This document shows positions 1-8,493 of a DNA stretch of 64,000 nucleotides, piece after piece. This stretch comes from Oscillospiraceae bacterium. GTDB taxonomy: Bacteria > Bacillota > Clostridia > Oscillospirales > Oscillospiraceae. The stretch covers positions 124,001 through 188,000 of the forward strand of contig JAHHRV010000002.1 of the NCBI GenBank assembly GCA_020025595.1. The letters are read 5' to 3'. The stretch's first letter is position 1, and each line of letters begins with the position of its first letter. Below the pieces are notes generated by a model that was given only the letters and a program-made list of their open reading frames with translations, was not told the origin of the DNA and made no database searches. The position numbers and the translations under genes are program-made.

Positions 1-494
1 GCAGCCTGAAGCTGCTGTTGGGCCTGCTGTACTTCCGGCAGGCTCTGGACGAACTGGTTGTACTGATCCTCTGTCATGCCGTTGGCCTGCATAAACTGAT
101 CCCGCTGCTTGTCCGCGTGAAGCTTTTGGTATGCATCGTATTCTGCCTTGGTCTTGATTGCCTGACCGGTATAGGGGTTTTTGATGCCCATAGCAGCCAC
201 GAAGTCATCCAGCGCCTTCTGACTTTCTGCTCTTACGGCCTGAACCGCAGCATCCCGTTCTTGTTCTGCCTGGCGGCGGGCAGCGGTAATGGCTGCATCA
301 TCATTGTGCAGCTCACTGACGCCGGCATCTTCAGGAACCTCTTCTTCAGCACCCTCATCTTCGGAAGGATCCTCTTCCTCAGCAGTTTCCTGTTCCAGCA
401 TTTCTTCGCCAGCTCCGGTTTCCTCACCGGTGGGACCTGTGTCTTCCTCGACGCCAAAAATGGCGGCGTAATCAATGCTTTCGGTATCTTCCAT
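1..494 (-). CDS. phage scaffolding protein, N-terminal part (runs off left edge)
   Basis: The gene starts at the ATG at 494-492 behind a GGAAAGG ribosome site and stays open to the window edge, so its C-terminus is missing. The first 80 or so residues are extremely acidic (runs of Glu and Asp). After that comes a helical, Gln/Ala/Glu/Lys-rich stretch with a short conserved-looking NPYTG motif. This composition, and its place directly downstream of the portal and a tiny virion-type gene, fits an internal scaffold that guides capsid assembly and is removed before DNA packaging. The assignment rests on composition and synteny, not on a domain match. A minor structural protein is the main alternative. 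Confidence 0.7.
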   Translation of the reverse strand, partial: MEDTESIDYAAIFGVEEDTGPTGEETGAGEEMLEQETAEEEDPSEDEGAEEEVPEDAGVSELHNDDAAITAARRQAEQERDAAVQAVRAESQKALDDFVAAMGIKNPYTGQAIKTKAEYDAYQKLHADKQRDQFMQANGMTEDQYNQFVQSLPEVQQAQQQLQA

Positions 495-524
495 TTTCGT
501 TTCCTTTCCTGAGATTTTTGCTGC

Positions 525-656
525 TTACTTGCCGGTTCTCAGATCGTTGCCGGTCTTTACCTTGGTGTTACCCTTCTTGGGGGTCGTGGCAAAGGGAGCC
601 TTGACCACCTGGGCACCGGTATTCTTGATCTTGCCTGCATAAGGATTGTTGGACAT
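525..656 (-). CDS. small basic phage protein (43 aa), unknown function
   Basis: The gene encodes 43 residues from an ATG at 656-654 with a strong AAAGGAGG site seven bases upstream, ending in TAA at 525. The product is Lys/Thr/Gly-rich and basic (pI clearly high), starting MSNNPYAG. It sits between portal and scaffold in the same direction, so it is translated with the virion genes. Short basic proteins in this position are common in phages of this type, but I do not recognise a family. The strong ribosome site and tidy spacing argue that it is real. Confidence 0.6.
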   Translation of the reverse strand: MSNNPYAGKIKNTGAQVVKAPFATTPKKGNTKVKTGNDLRTGK

Positions 657-726
657 ACTTCGCACCTCCTTTCATGTTCAGATATCTATGCTGAAAGCTC
701 AGGCAAGCCCTGAGCTGCCTGCCAAG

Positions 727-2766
727 TTACATATTGCCCGCCGGCATGACAGAGCCTTCACTGGATTCTGCGGCTTCTGCTTCCTCCCGGGCCTGATTCT
801 GCTGCAGTTCCATCTGTAACTTCATCATAGCCTGCTGCTCCTGCTGCTGCCGGTTCAGTTCCTCCTGCAGATATTCCACCGTGTCAGACGCACCGGGATA
901 ATGGAGCATCTGCATTTTGGTCCAGAACAGGATCAGCGTCCGCAGCTGGCTCCGGTCACCATAGGCACCGGATTCAAAGTTCATGCGCGTCTCCTGCCAC
1001 ATGGCCTCCCGGTTGCTTGCCAGGGGAGCCGTTGTGTCCACGCTGAACAGGAATTGATCATTCCAGTACCATTCCCCGGCATCATCCTGCCGCAGGAAGT
1101 CGTACCGGTTGAAGTCCTTGTACACCGTTTCTCCATGGGCATCTTTGGAAACCACTGGACGAGGCTCGTCTGTGTATGCCAGTTTGAACTTGAACATGGC
1201 TTCAAAGAGATCAGCGTAGAATGCGTTTTTCATGATCCGCTTGGATTCCAGACGACCGGCACTTTGGGCGGCGGAAAACTCCTTTGCCTTGCCAGATGTT
1301 GCGGTAGGATCTCTGCGGCCCTGGAAAGAATCGGTGATACCGATGTTCTGCCGGGCTTCCTCATAGACCTGATTGCGGAAAGCCATATCCTGGCCGATGT
1401 CACCTTCCATATTGACCACATCCAGCATTTGCTTATCTGCTGCATTGGCCAGAATGACTTCTTTCATTTCGCCCGGACCGGATTTAACGGTGCAGTTGGC
1501 GGGTCTTGTCATATAGCTGCCTGCGTCATTGAGCTTGTCGGAGATCTTGGCAGAAAGCCGGTTGGTGAAGTTCTGATTATCCTTGATTCGGTCAATGTCA
1601 CTGCCGCCCAGGAACTTCCCGAACTTGCTGACATTCTTCTGCATGATGATGGGGTAAATGTCCGGCTTGTAATAGGGAATCTTGGTGGGGACCAGAATCG
1701 TTTCCATCAGGGGGGTTCCGTTCTGGTCAAAATTGGTTTCCGACGGAATTTCTTTGGATACTTCCCCGGGAATCACGCGCCCGTCTGACAGCGTGATGGG
1801 TACCAGGATTTCTTCAAAATCTTCTTCTGCATCTTCCCACTTGGTGCTGCCGCAGTACGGGCATACCTTCCGACGGCTGCCGGCACTGACTTTTTGTGTT
1901 TTCGGATCCATGTCATCGGGCAGCTCAATGCCGTTTGCAATGCCGGGCATGGTGCCGTCCAGTGTCGGTTCATCCATGGGGTTGGCTTCTGCCGGCTCGA
2001 TGGCTCCGCACTTGGCACACTTGCGCAGACGGCGTGCCTGGTAATCGTCCAGGTCCTCCAGCTCTGTGTCACCGACCCAGCTGTACAGGCCGATGCCGCC
2101 GGCATCATTGCGATAATAGGCGATGTACTGGGTCACCATATCGTATGCCACACCGTCCTCCCCGTCACCGCGGATGTCCGGATTTTCTTCTGCCAGATCT
2201 TTCACATCCACGCCATACTTGCGCCGGATGTAGCCCTTGGTCTGTGGCACTTTCAGGATGATGTAATCCATGTCCTCAATCCGGGTCGTGACACCGTCCT
2301 GAGGAATCACCTGCTTCGGGTGCAGCTGAGTGACGCTCAGCTCGCCGATGGTGGTGTGGGTGCGCTTAGTGTTGTCCCACTCCACCAGCATGCAGGCACC
2401 GCCCTGGATGGGTACCGTGCGCTCCTGCTGATCGTTCATGGTTTCAAAGGGGAGCCGATCCAGCTCGTTGCGCAGCATATCCTCGATCATCTTTGCCAGA
2501 TGCTCATCCTCTTTTCGGCGGGCGGTCACCTTTGGCGCAGGGATGTTGCTGTTGACCTGAGATTCAATCAGCTCCGAGCAGATGTTTCGGACGTAGGGTG
2601 TCTCGGTGGGCTTGTCCTTTTTTGCCACAGGGGTGACCTTCCGGCAGCCGTCATACAACGATTCCCGTGTATCCATGTCCGCCAGCTCCGACTGATACTG
2701 GGTTTCATTTCTCGACAGCCTGTCCTGCCACATTCTCAGCCGTTCTTCGTTGGTCTTTCGTTTCAT
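727..2766 (-). CDS. phage portal protein
   Basis: At 679 aa this matches the length of the large podovirus-like portals. The portal forms the dodecameric ring at one capsid vertex through which DNA is packaged and ejected. An early region (about residues 60-135) has the typical ENxxR-poor helical start and a GGACMLVEWDN beta segment. An unusual insertion near residues 250-310 carries two CxxC pairs (KCAKCG and VCPYCGS), suggesting a bound zinc ion within the clip/wing region. The C-terminus is Gln-rich coiled coil (EQQAMMKLQ), as in barrel-type portals. The gene lies 10 nt downstream of the terminase large subunit and upstream of the scaffold, the standard packaging order. Confidence 0.85.
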   Translation of the reverse strand: MKRKTNEERLRMWQDRLSRNETQYQSELADMDTRESLYDGCRKVTPVAKKDKPTETPYVRNICSELIESQVNSNIPAPKVTARRKEDEHLAKMIEDMLRNELDRLPFETMNDQQERTVPIQGGACMLVEWDNTKRTHTTIGELSVTQLHPKQVIPQDGVTTRIEDMDYIILKVPQTKGYIRRKYGVDVKDLAEENPDIRGDGEDGVAYDMVTQYIAYYRNDAGGIGLYSWVGDTELEDLDDYQARRLRKCAKCGAIEPAEANPMDEPTLDGTMPGIANGIELPDDMDPKTQKVSAGSRRKVCPYCGSTKWEDAEEDFEEILVPITLSDGRVIPGEVSKEIPSETNFDQNGTPLMETILVPTKIPYYKPDIYPIIMQKNVSKFGKFLGGSDIDRIKDNQNFTNRLSAKISDKLNDAGSYMTRPANCTVKSGPGEMKEVILANAADKQMLDVVNMEGDIGQDMAFRNQVYEEARQNIGITDSFQGRRDPTATSGKAKEFSAAQSAGRLESKRIMKNAFYADLFEAMFKFKLAYTDEPRPVVSKDAHGETVYKDFNRYDFLRQDDAGEWYWNDQFLFSVDTTAPLASNREAMWQETRMNFESGAYGDRSQLRTLILFWTKMQMLHYPGASDTVEYLQEELNRQQQEQQAMMKLQMELQQNQAREEAEAAESSEGSVMPAGNM

Positions 2767-2776
2767 TTCGCACTTC

Positions 2777-4465
2777 CTAACTGGGTCTTCCCCACTTCGT
2801 TATCAGCATTTGCTGTTCTGACGGGCTTGCGTTCTGGTAATCTTCCCACATGGATTCCGTCCACTCGACGCACTGTCCCGGCTCCGGTTCTGCCTGATAG
2901 CTTTGCTGAGACCGGATCTGATGGGCAATGGCCAGCGCCATCACCAGATCGTCGTGTTCTCCGGATTCCGCCTGAGGCTTCCAGTTCTGGTCATAGACAA
3001 AAACCAGCATCTCGCCCAGAGTTTCATAGTCCGTGATGTTCTGGATCTCGTATTTCGCCACATCCTTCAGACCGTCAATGATCAGAGGCCGGGACTTCGG
3101 CGTGGTCTGGAAGCCAAAGGACTGCGCCAGCTTTCCGGTGTAGGTATCAAACCGCTCCCGGACATATAGATTCCGATATCCCAGCCATTCCAGGCATTCC
3201 TCCGGATATGTGGAATAGTTGGTTTCGATGCCGATCAGGGCGGTGTTGTAGAACTTTCCCAGACAGTACATCTGCTCTGCGTACATACGCTCACCAAACT
3301 GGTGATGCAGTACCGCCACCTGTTCGCCGGTGCGGTTGTCCAGCACCTGCCCAACGAACTTGTCGCTGCCGGTGCCGGCTGTGTCTCCACCAATGACATA
3401 GGGCACACCCTTCTCCGGATGCTTCCTGATCCGGATGGGACCGCCTTCTTCCGGCTCCCACCGGAAAGACTTAATCTTTTCCAGGTAGTCGTATTCAATC
3501 CGGAATTTGCCCGTCTCCCAGATGTCTTTTCGCACCTGCTCCCGGCGCAGGACCAAAGCATGCTTGTCAAAAGCACAGCGGCCGGTGCTGATGAATGCTT
3601 CGTCCGGGGTGCAGGGGTATTCCTGGTGGAACTTGTCGATATCACCGCCGCAGTTGTTCTCGATGCACCACCGGCGCCAGGCCAGCTGTTCGTCATCCAG
3701 CCCAAAGGTCTGTGCAAGGTCTTCTTCCTCAGCCGTCCGCTGGAATCCGGGCAGAGGCTTGCGGCGATACTCGGACATTTCAAACCAGGCAAAAAAGATG
3801 GGGGTGAAACCATCCAGCCCCAGACGCTGATTTTCTACCGACCGGTCCCATTGCTTTTTGAATTCGTCGTAGCCGTTTGCCGTGGACTCGATGATGATCA
3901 GCGTCCCCGGGCGGTCCGGAACTGCCTGAACCAGACCGGAAAAGGTGTCCAGCTTGTCTCCGGGCCAGAATGCGTATTCCGACAGATGCAGACATTTCAG
4001 GGTGTAGCTTCGGCCAACACCGGAGCCGCCGGCAGTAGCACATCGGATCCGGCTGCTCAATCCCTGAGCATTGCTCTTCATTTTCGCCGGCCGGTCGAAG
4101 ACCAGCTCCTGCGCATTGGATGCTCGTAACATCGGCTTGATGGGTTCCGGCAGCAGATCATAAAACCGCTTGCTCATGCGGAACAGGTTCGCGGTTGCTT
4201 CGTCCTTGTGGGCTACGATCATGCTTTCTGCGTACATGCTCGTCACTGTCAGAAAAAAGATGATTGCCTCTGTCACTGTGGAAAAGCCCATCTGTCGGGC
4301 TTTCAGGATGATAATTCGCACCGGCTTTCCAGCCTTCCACTGCCTGCGGATCTCGTCATATAGCCGCTGCTGGGGTTCGTTCAGGGTGAAAGGAATCACA
4401 TCGCCATCCTTTGTGCGGATTTTCAGGAAATTCTGGATATAATCTTTTGCATTCAGGAGATTCAA
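2777..4465 (-). CDS. terL: terminase large subunit
   Basis: This is the ATP-driven DNA-packaging motor with nuclease activity. The N-terminal ATPase shows a Walker A variant KARQMGFST near residue 56 and a Walker B segment LIIIESTANG near residue 190. The C-terminal nuclease begins with VIGGDTAGTGSDK near residue 355, where the first Asp would bind metal; further acidic residues follow in IGIETNYST and HDDLVMALAI. Length (562 aa) is normal. It overlaps the small subunit by four bases (ATGA), so the two are translationally coupled, and the portal follows directly. Confidence 0.93.
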   Translation of the reverse strand: MNLLNAKDYIQNFLKIRTKDGDVIPFTLNEPQQRLYDEIRRQWKAGKPVRIIILKARQMGFSTVTEAIIFFLTVTSMYAESMIVAHKDEATANLFRMSKRFYDLLPEPIKPMLRASNAQELVFDRPAKMKSNAQGLSSRIRCATAGGSGVGRSYTLKCLHLSEYAFWPGDKLDTFSGLVQAVPDRPGTLIIIESTANGYDEFKKQWDRSVENQRLGLDGFTPIFFAWFEMSEYRRKPLPGFQRTAEEEDLAQTFGLDDEQLAWRRWCIENNCGGDIDKFHQEYPCTPDEAFISTGRCAFDKHALVLRREQVRKDIWETGKFRIEYDYLEKIKSFRWEPEEGGPIRIRKHPEKGVPYVIGGDTAGTGSDKFVGQVLDNRTGEQVAVLHHQFGERMYAEQMYCLGKFYNTALIGIETNYSTYPEECLEWLGYRNLYVRERFDTYTGKLAQSFGFQTTPKSRPLIIDGLKDVAKYEIQNITDYETLGEMLVFVYDQNWKPQAESGEHDDLVMALAIAHQIRSQQSYQAEPEPGQCVEWTESMWEDYQNASPSEQQMLITKWGRPS

Positions 4466-4962
4466 AACTGCTGCGCCCCTTCACCGTTTTCCTGCAAGGC
4501 GCGGATGTAATCTTCCACACCGCTGCCGGAAACGACCGTGTTTTGCTTTTCCGCATACCCGTAGTTGTTCTCCAGGTTGAAAATGATTCCCTTGATCTCC
4601 TTGCCGGAGCGGGTCAGCAGCTGTTCTTCGTTCCATGTGCGCATGAGCCCCTGCGCGCGCGTTGTCGTGTCGGAAAACTCCGGATGCTTCTCATGGTCGC
4701 AGTATTCCGCCCAGGTACTCCGGTGAATTTTCAGGAATGCACATAGACCGCCAACGGTGGGCGGAATCACATACTCCGTCTGGATGATTTGATCCCCCAG
4801 CTGATTCAGCACCGGCACATCTTCCCAGATCACATGACCCATTTCGTCTTTCTGTCCGCTGTCTTTTCTCTCTGTCAGCGGCACTTCCCGGCTGATGGAT
4901 TTGAAATACTTGTTCACAGCAGTATTCAGGGTCTTGTCCGTGTATTTTCTTGGTGCTGCCAT
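4462..4962 (-). CDS. terS: terminase small subunit
   Basis: The chosen start (ATG at 4962, MAAPRKYTDK) has a GGAAAGGAG site nine bases upstream; a longer reading frame to 5085 lacks one. The 166-residue product has a predicted DNA-recognition segment (LCAFLKIHRSTWAEYCD, about residues 85-100), typical of small terminases that bind the pac/cos site and load the large subunit. Synteny is decisive: it overlaps terL by ATGA. The C-terminal tail (NTVVSGSGVEDY) resembles the linker found in related Firmicute small terminases. Confidence 0.85.
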   Translation of the reverse strand: MAAPRKYTDKTLNTAVNKYFKSISREVPLTERKDSGQKDEMGHVIWEDVPVLNQLGDQIIQTEYVIPPTVGGLCAFLKIHRSTWAEYCDHEKHPEFSDTTTRAQGLMRTWNEEQLLTRSGKEIKGIIFNLENNYGYAEKQNTVVSGSGVEDYIRALQENGEGAQQF

Positions 4963-5062
4963 TGGCGTTCTCTCCTTTCCTGAGCATGAAAAAAGCGCCT
5001 GAGCATCAAAAAAACCCACGCACAAATAACCACTACACAGGCAGCAGTTATTTGGCGCAGGC

Positions 5063-5257
5063 TCAAGGCTCAGGCGCAATATCAATCAAATATTCTTTTT
5101 TGCACTTCCGGCAATATACCGGGATGTTCCGCCCTCTTGTGGACGGATGCACATGGAAAAACTTTTGTTTTCCGCAGACCGGACAGGCAACCCACCGATC
5201 GCTTGCCTCTATTGTGCCACTTTTGGCAGGAATAATCAAGACTTTATTTTTATTCAT
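5063..5257 (-). CDS. small zinc-ribbon protein (cysteine-rich KTR type)
   Basis: The 64-residue product begins MNKNKVLIIPAKSG, with AGGAG nine bases upstream. It contains CPVCGKQKF and CRKCKKEY about 22 residues apart, a four-cysteine zinc ribbon, and matches the short cysteine-rich KTR proteins often found beside terminase or replication genes in Firmicute prophages. Its start overlaps the end of the preceding replication-protein gene by eight bases, so it belongs to the same transcript. No enzymatic role is apparent; DNA or protein binding is likely. Confidence 0.65.
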   Translation of the reverse strand: MNKNKVLIIPAKSGTIEASDRWVACPVCGKQKFFHVHPSTRGRNIPVYCRKCKKEYLIDIAPEP

Positions 5258-6080
5258 CGGCACGCACTCCTGATGGGTATACTGCCCCCGTCCCACTGAC
5301 GGGCTGCTGCTTTGCTGGCATCACATAGCGGATATACTGGGGCTGACCTTTTCCATAGGCCGCACGGAAGATCAGAGTTCCGCCCTTGGGTACACGGATC
5401 TCTGCATCTGTCTGAGCAAACCGGTCTTTGGGCTTCGGGCGTACCAGGTTTCGGGTGCTGCGGAATTTCTTTGCATCCGGGATCCGGCGCACCTGCTTGA
5501 TAAAATATTCTGCAATGGGTGTCCGATCAATCTGATTCTCATACAGGCCATCGTAGTCCACACCGCCCAGCTCTTTCCAGGCATCCACAAAGGCGGGCAT
5601 TGCTTCCCGGTTTACCACCATGTGATGATGGACCCGGACACACTCCCCTGTTTCCCCGTCCATGTCACTGGTGATGTATACAGCCTTCAGCTCAATGCCA
5701 TCTTTTTTCAGCCGGTACTTCACCCGGCGAAGACACAGATCCAGCTCATGAGCAGCAGCTTCCCAGATCAGATCTCTCTGCTGGGCTTCATCCAGACTGT
5801 CAAGATTGATCCCCTTGCCTGCGATCCATTTGAGCAGCCGATCATATCCGGCAGGCCCATAGTCCAGACCCATTAGCGGATCCCCTGCAATAAAATTTGC
5901 ATTGATCACTCTTGCCAGAGCCTTGACCGAGGAGTATTCATTCTGCTCCTGCTTCTTGATGGCATTTTTCTCTCTTCTGCGATCCTTCCCGGTGGGGCGA
6001 GTGCCCGGAACAAAATACTTAGACTTCTCTCCGACAGCCCCTGCCTGATATGTACGCGTTACCCAGTATCCCTCTTTCAT
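5250..6080 (-). CDS. HUH-type replication initiator-like protein
   Basis: This 276-residue protein carries VRVHHHMVVN at about residues 148-157, a match to the HUH motif that holds the metal ion in rolling-circle Rep proteins and relaxases. About 40 residues later is EYFIKQVRR, with Tyr192 as the candidate nicking tyrosine. An N-terminal NFIAGDPLM strand could be motif I. The start (ATG 6080) has GGGTGCCAACAG upstream, a weak site. No helicase or primase gene is visible in the window, so this may be the phage's own initiator. The upstream 170 bp is full of palindromes (see 6107-6276). Nicking activity is inferred from motifs only. Confidence 0.65.
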   Translation of the reverse strand: MKEGYWVTRTYQAGAVGEKSKYFVPGTRPTGKDRRREKNAIKKQEQNEYSSVKALARVINANFIAGDPLMGLDYGPAGYDRLLKWIAGKGINLDSLDEAQQRDLIWEAAAHELDLCLRRVKYRLKKDGIELKAVYITSDMDGETGECVRVHHHMVVNREAMPAFVDAWKELGGVDYDGLYENQIDRTPIAEYFIKQVRRIPDAKKFRSTRNLVRPKPKDRFAQTDAEIRVPKGGTLIFRAAYGKGQPQYIRYVMPAKQQPVSGTGAVYPSGVRADE

Positions 6081-6106
6081 CTGTTGGCACCCTTTCGTTG
6101 ATTACT

Positions 6107-6276
6107 TAGGCCTAAACCAAGCCCACATACGCGCGCGTGCGCGTATGGTCCCTACATTCAATATGAGTATCTCAAAATCAGATTTTTGCCTGCTCCAAAT
6201 TGGAGCCGCCACCAGTGCGGCCCCAGGTTGCAACCTGCAAAATGATTGCGTTTTGCCTATCCCGAACAAGTGTTCG
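6107..6276. other. cluster of five palindromes, candidate replication origin
   Basis: Directly upstream of the HUH-like gene lie five inverted repeats: TTAGGCCTAA (6107-6116); a 9-bp GC-rich stem with arms CATACGCGC/GCGCGTATG (6126-6147); GCTCCAA-A-TTGGAGC (6192-6206); AGGTTGCAACCT (6225-6236); and CGAACA-AG-TGTTCG (6263-6276), the last inside the end of the next gene. None is followed by a T-run, so they are not ordinary terminators. Extruded hairpins are what HUH nucleases recognise, so a double-strand origin is the leading idea. Protein-binding sites for a regulator are the alternative. Confidence 0.5.
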
Positions 6277-6448
6277 TTTTTATTGTTTTGGAATTTCTTC
6301 CCGTGCCAGATTCTCTTGTTACCTCCGCCGGCAGGAAGTCATTCAGGTCAATCCATTCCCAGTCCCCTGTGTAGATCAGAGCCAGACAGCCCATGACCGC
6401 ATAAACCGTTCTGACGATGCCGGTTTTCTTGTGCCTGACTTCAAACAT
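6257..6448 (-). CDS. hypothetical phage protein (63 aa)
   Basis: The 63-residue product starts MFEVRHKKTG and includes a compact beta-rich segment VYAVMGCLALIYTGDWEWIDLNDFLP, then a polar tail. It overlaps the preceding gene by eight bases, which supports co-translation. The composition resembles the small SH3-like or single-domain phage proteins of early operons, but I do not recognise a family. Confidence 0.55.
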   Translation of the reverse strand: MFEVRHKKTGIVRTVYAVMGCLALIYTGDWEWIDLNDFLPAEVTRESGTGRNSKTIKTNTCSG

Positions 6449-7097
6449 CTTCGTTCTGCGGTCCTTCCTTGCTCATAATCGCCAGACAGTGCGGGCACCC
6501 TTTCCATTTGGATGTCCCAAGTTCATGGCAGACAGAGCACTCTGCTACATATTGGGATTTTCTGATCCAGTGCCCACGCCTGCGGTATCCGCCGATATTT
6601 TTCAGATTTCCAATGCGCTCAATGGCCTGCTCCGGCGTGTGACCGTCCCACTCCGGAGCGAATTCCATTTCCCGAACCTGAAACAGATCCCAGTAGGGAT
6701 CTACATCATAGTGATAGGTAGCCTGTCCGTCCGGGGTATCGATGCCAACAATAAACATCCCATCATACATGGTGCCGTCGTGGTGCTGCCGTGCTTTCCA
6801 TGCAATGTCTTTGTTGGCATTGCAGATCACGCTGAACAATACCGCCCGATGGTGGTATAACTCATTAAATGTGTTATACCCGTCGGACAGATCTCCAATG
6901 CCGCTGTCCGGCACCACCAGCATCCTGTTGGCTGACAGATTATCTGCTACTGTCTTTAGCTGCCGAATCGCTTCCTTTATGATCTGACAGCCGTGGGTTC
7001 CGCAGTTGTGCTCATAGCCGCAGCCCAGACACCGGAGCTTATCCAACGCAGCAATCCGTTTCAGTTCCTTAATCAGTTCCGTTGTTTCCATACTCAT
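6441..7097 (-). CDS. phage protein with two zinc-binding cysteine clusters
   Basis: The start at 7097 (MSMETTELIKEL) is preferred because GGAAAGG lies nine bases upstream. The 218-residue product has an N-terminal Cys cluster (CLGCGYEHNCGTHGC, about residues 26-40) and a C-terminal ribbon (CSVCHELG...CPHC, about 195-213). The middle contains ADNLSANRMLVVPDSG and EFAPEWDGHTPEQAIERIG, suggesting a globular domain of unknown role. It overlaps its upstream neighbour by 29 bases. Confidence 0.6.
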   Translation of the reverse strand: MSMETTELIKELKRIAALDKLRCLGCGYEHNCGTHGCQIIKEAIRQLKTVADNLSANRMLVVPDSGIGDLSDGYNTFNELYHHRAVLFSVICNANKDIAWKARQHHDGTMYDGMFIVGIDTPDGQATYHYDVDPYWDLFQVREMEFAPEWDGHTPEQAIERIGNLKNIGGYRRRGHWIRKSQYVAECSVCHELGTSKWKGCPHCLAIMSKEGPQNEDV

Positions 7098-7437
7098 TGC
7101 CTTCATCCTTTCCGATATTTTGAAACTCTGTTTTTGTCAGTGAGAGTTTCTTTTTGAAGTACTCGTTAATAACCTTGATCAAATCACAATCCACCGGAAT
7201 GCTAATTCCATGAACGGAATCGGTTGCAAACAGGAAAATCCCCGCCTCTTTCTTTCCTTCCTGCTCAGCCCTTAAGTTCTTGAAGTAGTTCACAAATCGC
7301 AGAATCGGGTTTTTGCCTCTTGCTTGCAGGTTTCTTTCATATTCTTCGATACTTCTATCTAAATGGTAAATTGTATCTTGCAGATTCCTAATTTCTTTCT
7401 GCAGTTCATTGGCCCTTTCTAAATCATTATCTGTCAT
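7069..7437 (-). CDS. hypothetical coiled-coil phage protein (122 aa)
   Basis: The first 50 residues form a strong heptad coiled coil (LQKEIRNLQDTIYHLDRSIEEYE). A basic segment (KNPILRFVNYFKNLR) and a globular tail (IPVDCDLIKVINEYFKKKL) follow. A GGAAGGG site precedes the ATG at 7437, which overlaps the upstream stop codon as ATGA. No family is recognised. The coiled coil suggests oligomerisation. Confidence 0.55.
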   Translation of the reverse strand: MTDNDLERANELQKEIRNLQDTIYHLDRSIEEYERNLQARGKNPILRFVNYFKNLRAEQEGKKEAGIFLFATDSVHGISIPVDCDLIKVINEYFKKKLSLTKTEFQNIGKDEGNEYGNNGTD

Positions 7438-7592
7438 CTGTTTCCCTTCCTCGATACTTCAAATCCATTTACAACGATTTTCGAGACGAATACACCTCTG
7501 TATTTTTGCTGAGTCAGAAATGCCAAAAGGTTGGCTTCGTTCCTCTGGACACCAACGCTCATCAGCAGCTTAACAAAGCGTTTCCTGGTCAT
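7434..7592 (-). CDS. small basic phage protein (52 aa)
   Basis: The frame encodes 52 residues starting MTRKRFVKLLMSVGVQ and ending in TGA at 7434, overlapping ATG-to-stop with both neighbours (ATGA on each side). The sequence (RNEANLLAFLTQQKYRG then VSKIVVNGFEV) looks like a real protein: an amphipathic helix followed by a short beta hairpin. The precise coupling at both ends is the best evidence. Function is unknown. Confidence 0.6.
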   Translation of the reverse strand: MTRKRFVKLLMSVGVQRNEANLLAFLTQQKYRGVFVSKIVVNGFEVSRKGNR

Positions 7593-7861
7593 GGCTGTTC
7601 CTCCTCATCCTGTTCCATTTCCTCAGCCCGGCGGACAATCTGATTGGCATTGGCCAGGATCACATTCCACATGGCATCCACCTGCATCTGGCACGCCATG
7701 TTGAGCTTTTCCTCCGGTGTGCAGCCATAATATGCGGTCATTACATTGCCGTCCTTGCACCGCATGCAGATCACAATCGCAGAGGGTTCTTCTTTTGCCA
7801 TGGCTCCCAGTATCTCCTCCAGCCATGATGCAAACGGCATCTGCGTCAAATCTTTAGCCAT
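7589..7861 (-). CDS. hypothetical phage protein (90 aa)
   Basis: GGAGGAG stands seven bases before the ATG at 7861. The product has a compact core, IVICMRCKDGNVMTAYYGC, then a long helix (PEEKLNMACQMQVDAMWNVILAN) and an acidic tail. This arrangement is seen in small conserved Firmicute phage proteins of unknown function. It is coupled by ATGA to the next gene. Confidence 0.6.
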   Translation of the reverse strand: MAKDLTQMPFASWLEEILGAMAKEEPSAIVICMRCKDGNVMTAYYGCTPEEKLNMACQMQVDAMWNVILANANQIVRRAEEMEQDEEEQP

Positions 7862-7864
7862 TGA

Positions 7865-8257
7865 TCACTCCTCCGTGTCCTCATCCATCTTTGCCCCACA
7901 ATGCGGACAGTATTTATGTTCTTCGTGTGCCCACCTTTTCCCACGGCAGTGACTGCAGCTCAGAGTTCTAATGCCAGGGCGTTCAAGGTCTGCAACCCAC
8001 TCCCAATGCGCATGAACTACAGGCTCGCACTCTGCTAACTTCGCCCTCAACTCCCGGACAATCGGGAGTGTTTCAGGATCGATGGTAGGTGCATTTTTTG
8101 CAACAGCTGCGACAGCCTTGCAAAGATCCTGCCGCTTAAAGCACAGGTTTATCTCTCTTTGCCCATCTGCGGCAGCCATCGCCAGATTCCATTGGTCATA
8201 TGCGTGATCTGCGACTTTTACAATATCGTCCGCATAAATCATTCGCTTTTCGCTCAT
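7865..8257 (-). CDS. phage protein with C-terminal zinc ribbon
   Basis: The start is placed at ATG 8257 (MSEKRMIYADDIVK), which overlaps the upstream stop as ATGA; a GTG 15 bases earlier is possible. The N-terminal 85 residues are helical. A C-terminal ribbon reads CSHCRGKRW...YCPHCGAKMDE (about residues 100-125), matching the treble-clef tails found on many small phage early proteins. Function is unknown. Confidence 0.6.
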   Translation of the reverse strand: MSEKRMIYADDIVKVADHAYDQWNLAMAAADGQREINLCFKRQDLCKAVAAVAKNAPTIDPETLPIVRELRAKLAECEPVVHAHWEWVADLERPGIRTLSCSHCRGKRWAHEEHKYCPHCGAKMDEDTEE

Positions 8258-8493
8258 TCCTTCACCACCCACTCCCCAATTTCATCCAGAATCAGTACCT
8301 TCCTGCATACCTTGCACCGGCAGTGCCAGCGGCCGTCCTCTTTCCAGGATCTGCGATCATCAGGCCGGTGGAAACCCACCATCCCATGAAAGAACTTTGC
8401 GAACCAGCCGAAGCCGATGTACAGATAATAGGCCACCGCCACCATGCACCAAAAGCCTACTACAATCAGACCCATTGCAATAAACACCCTCAT
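8254..8493 (-). CDS. small membrane protein with cysteine knuckle
   Basis: One transmembrane helix (about residues 4-28, FIAMGLIVVGFWCMVAVAYYLYI) is followed by a cytoplasmic-type tail with HCRCKVCRK near residues 57-65. A GAGGTG site precedes the ATG. It overlaps the next gene by ATGA. The protein is probably anchored in the inner membrane. I do not recognise the family. Confidence 0.55.
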   Translation of the reverse strand: MRVFIAMGLIVVGFWCMVAVAYYLYIGFGWFAKFFHGMVGFHRPDDRRSWKEDGRWHCRCKVCRKVLILDEIGEWVVKE

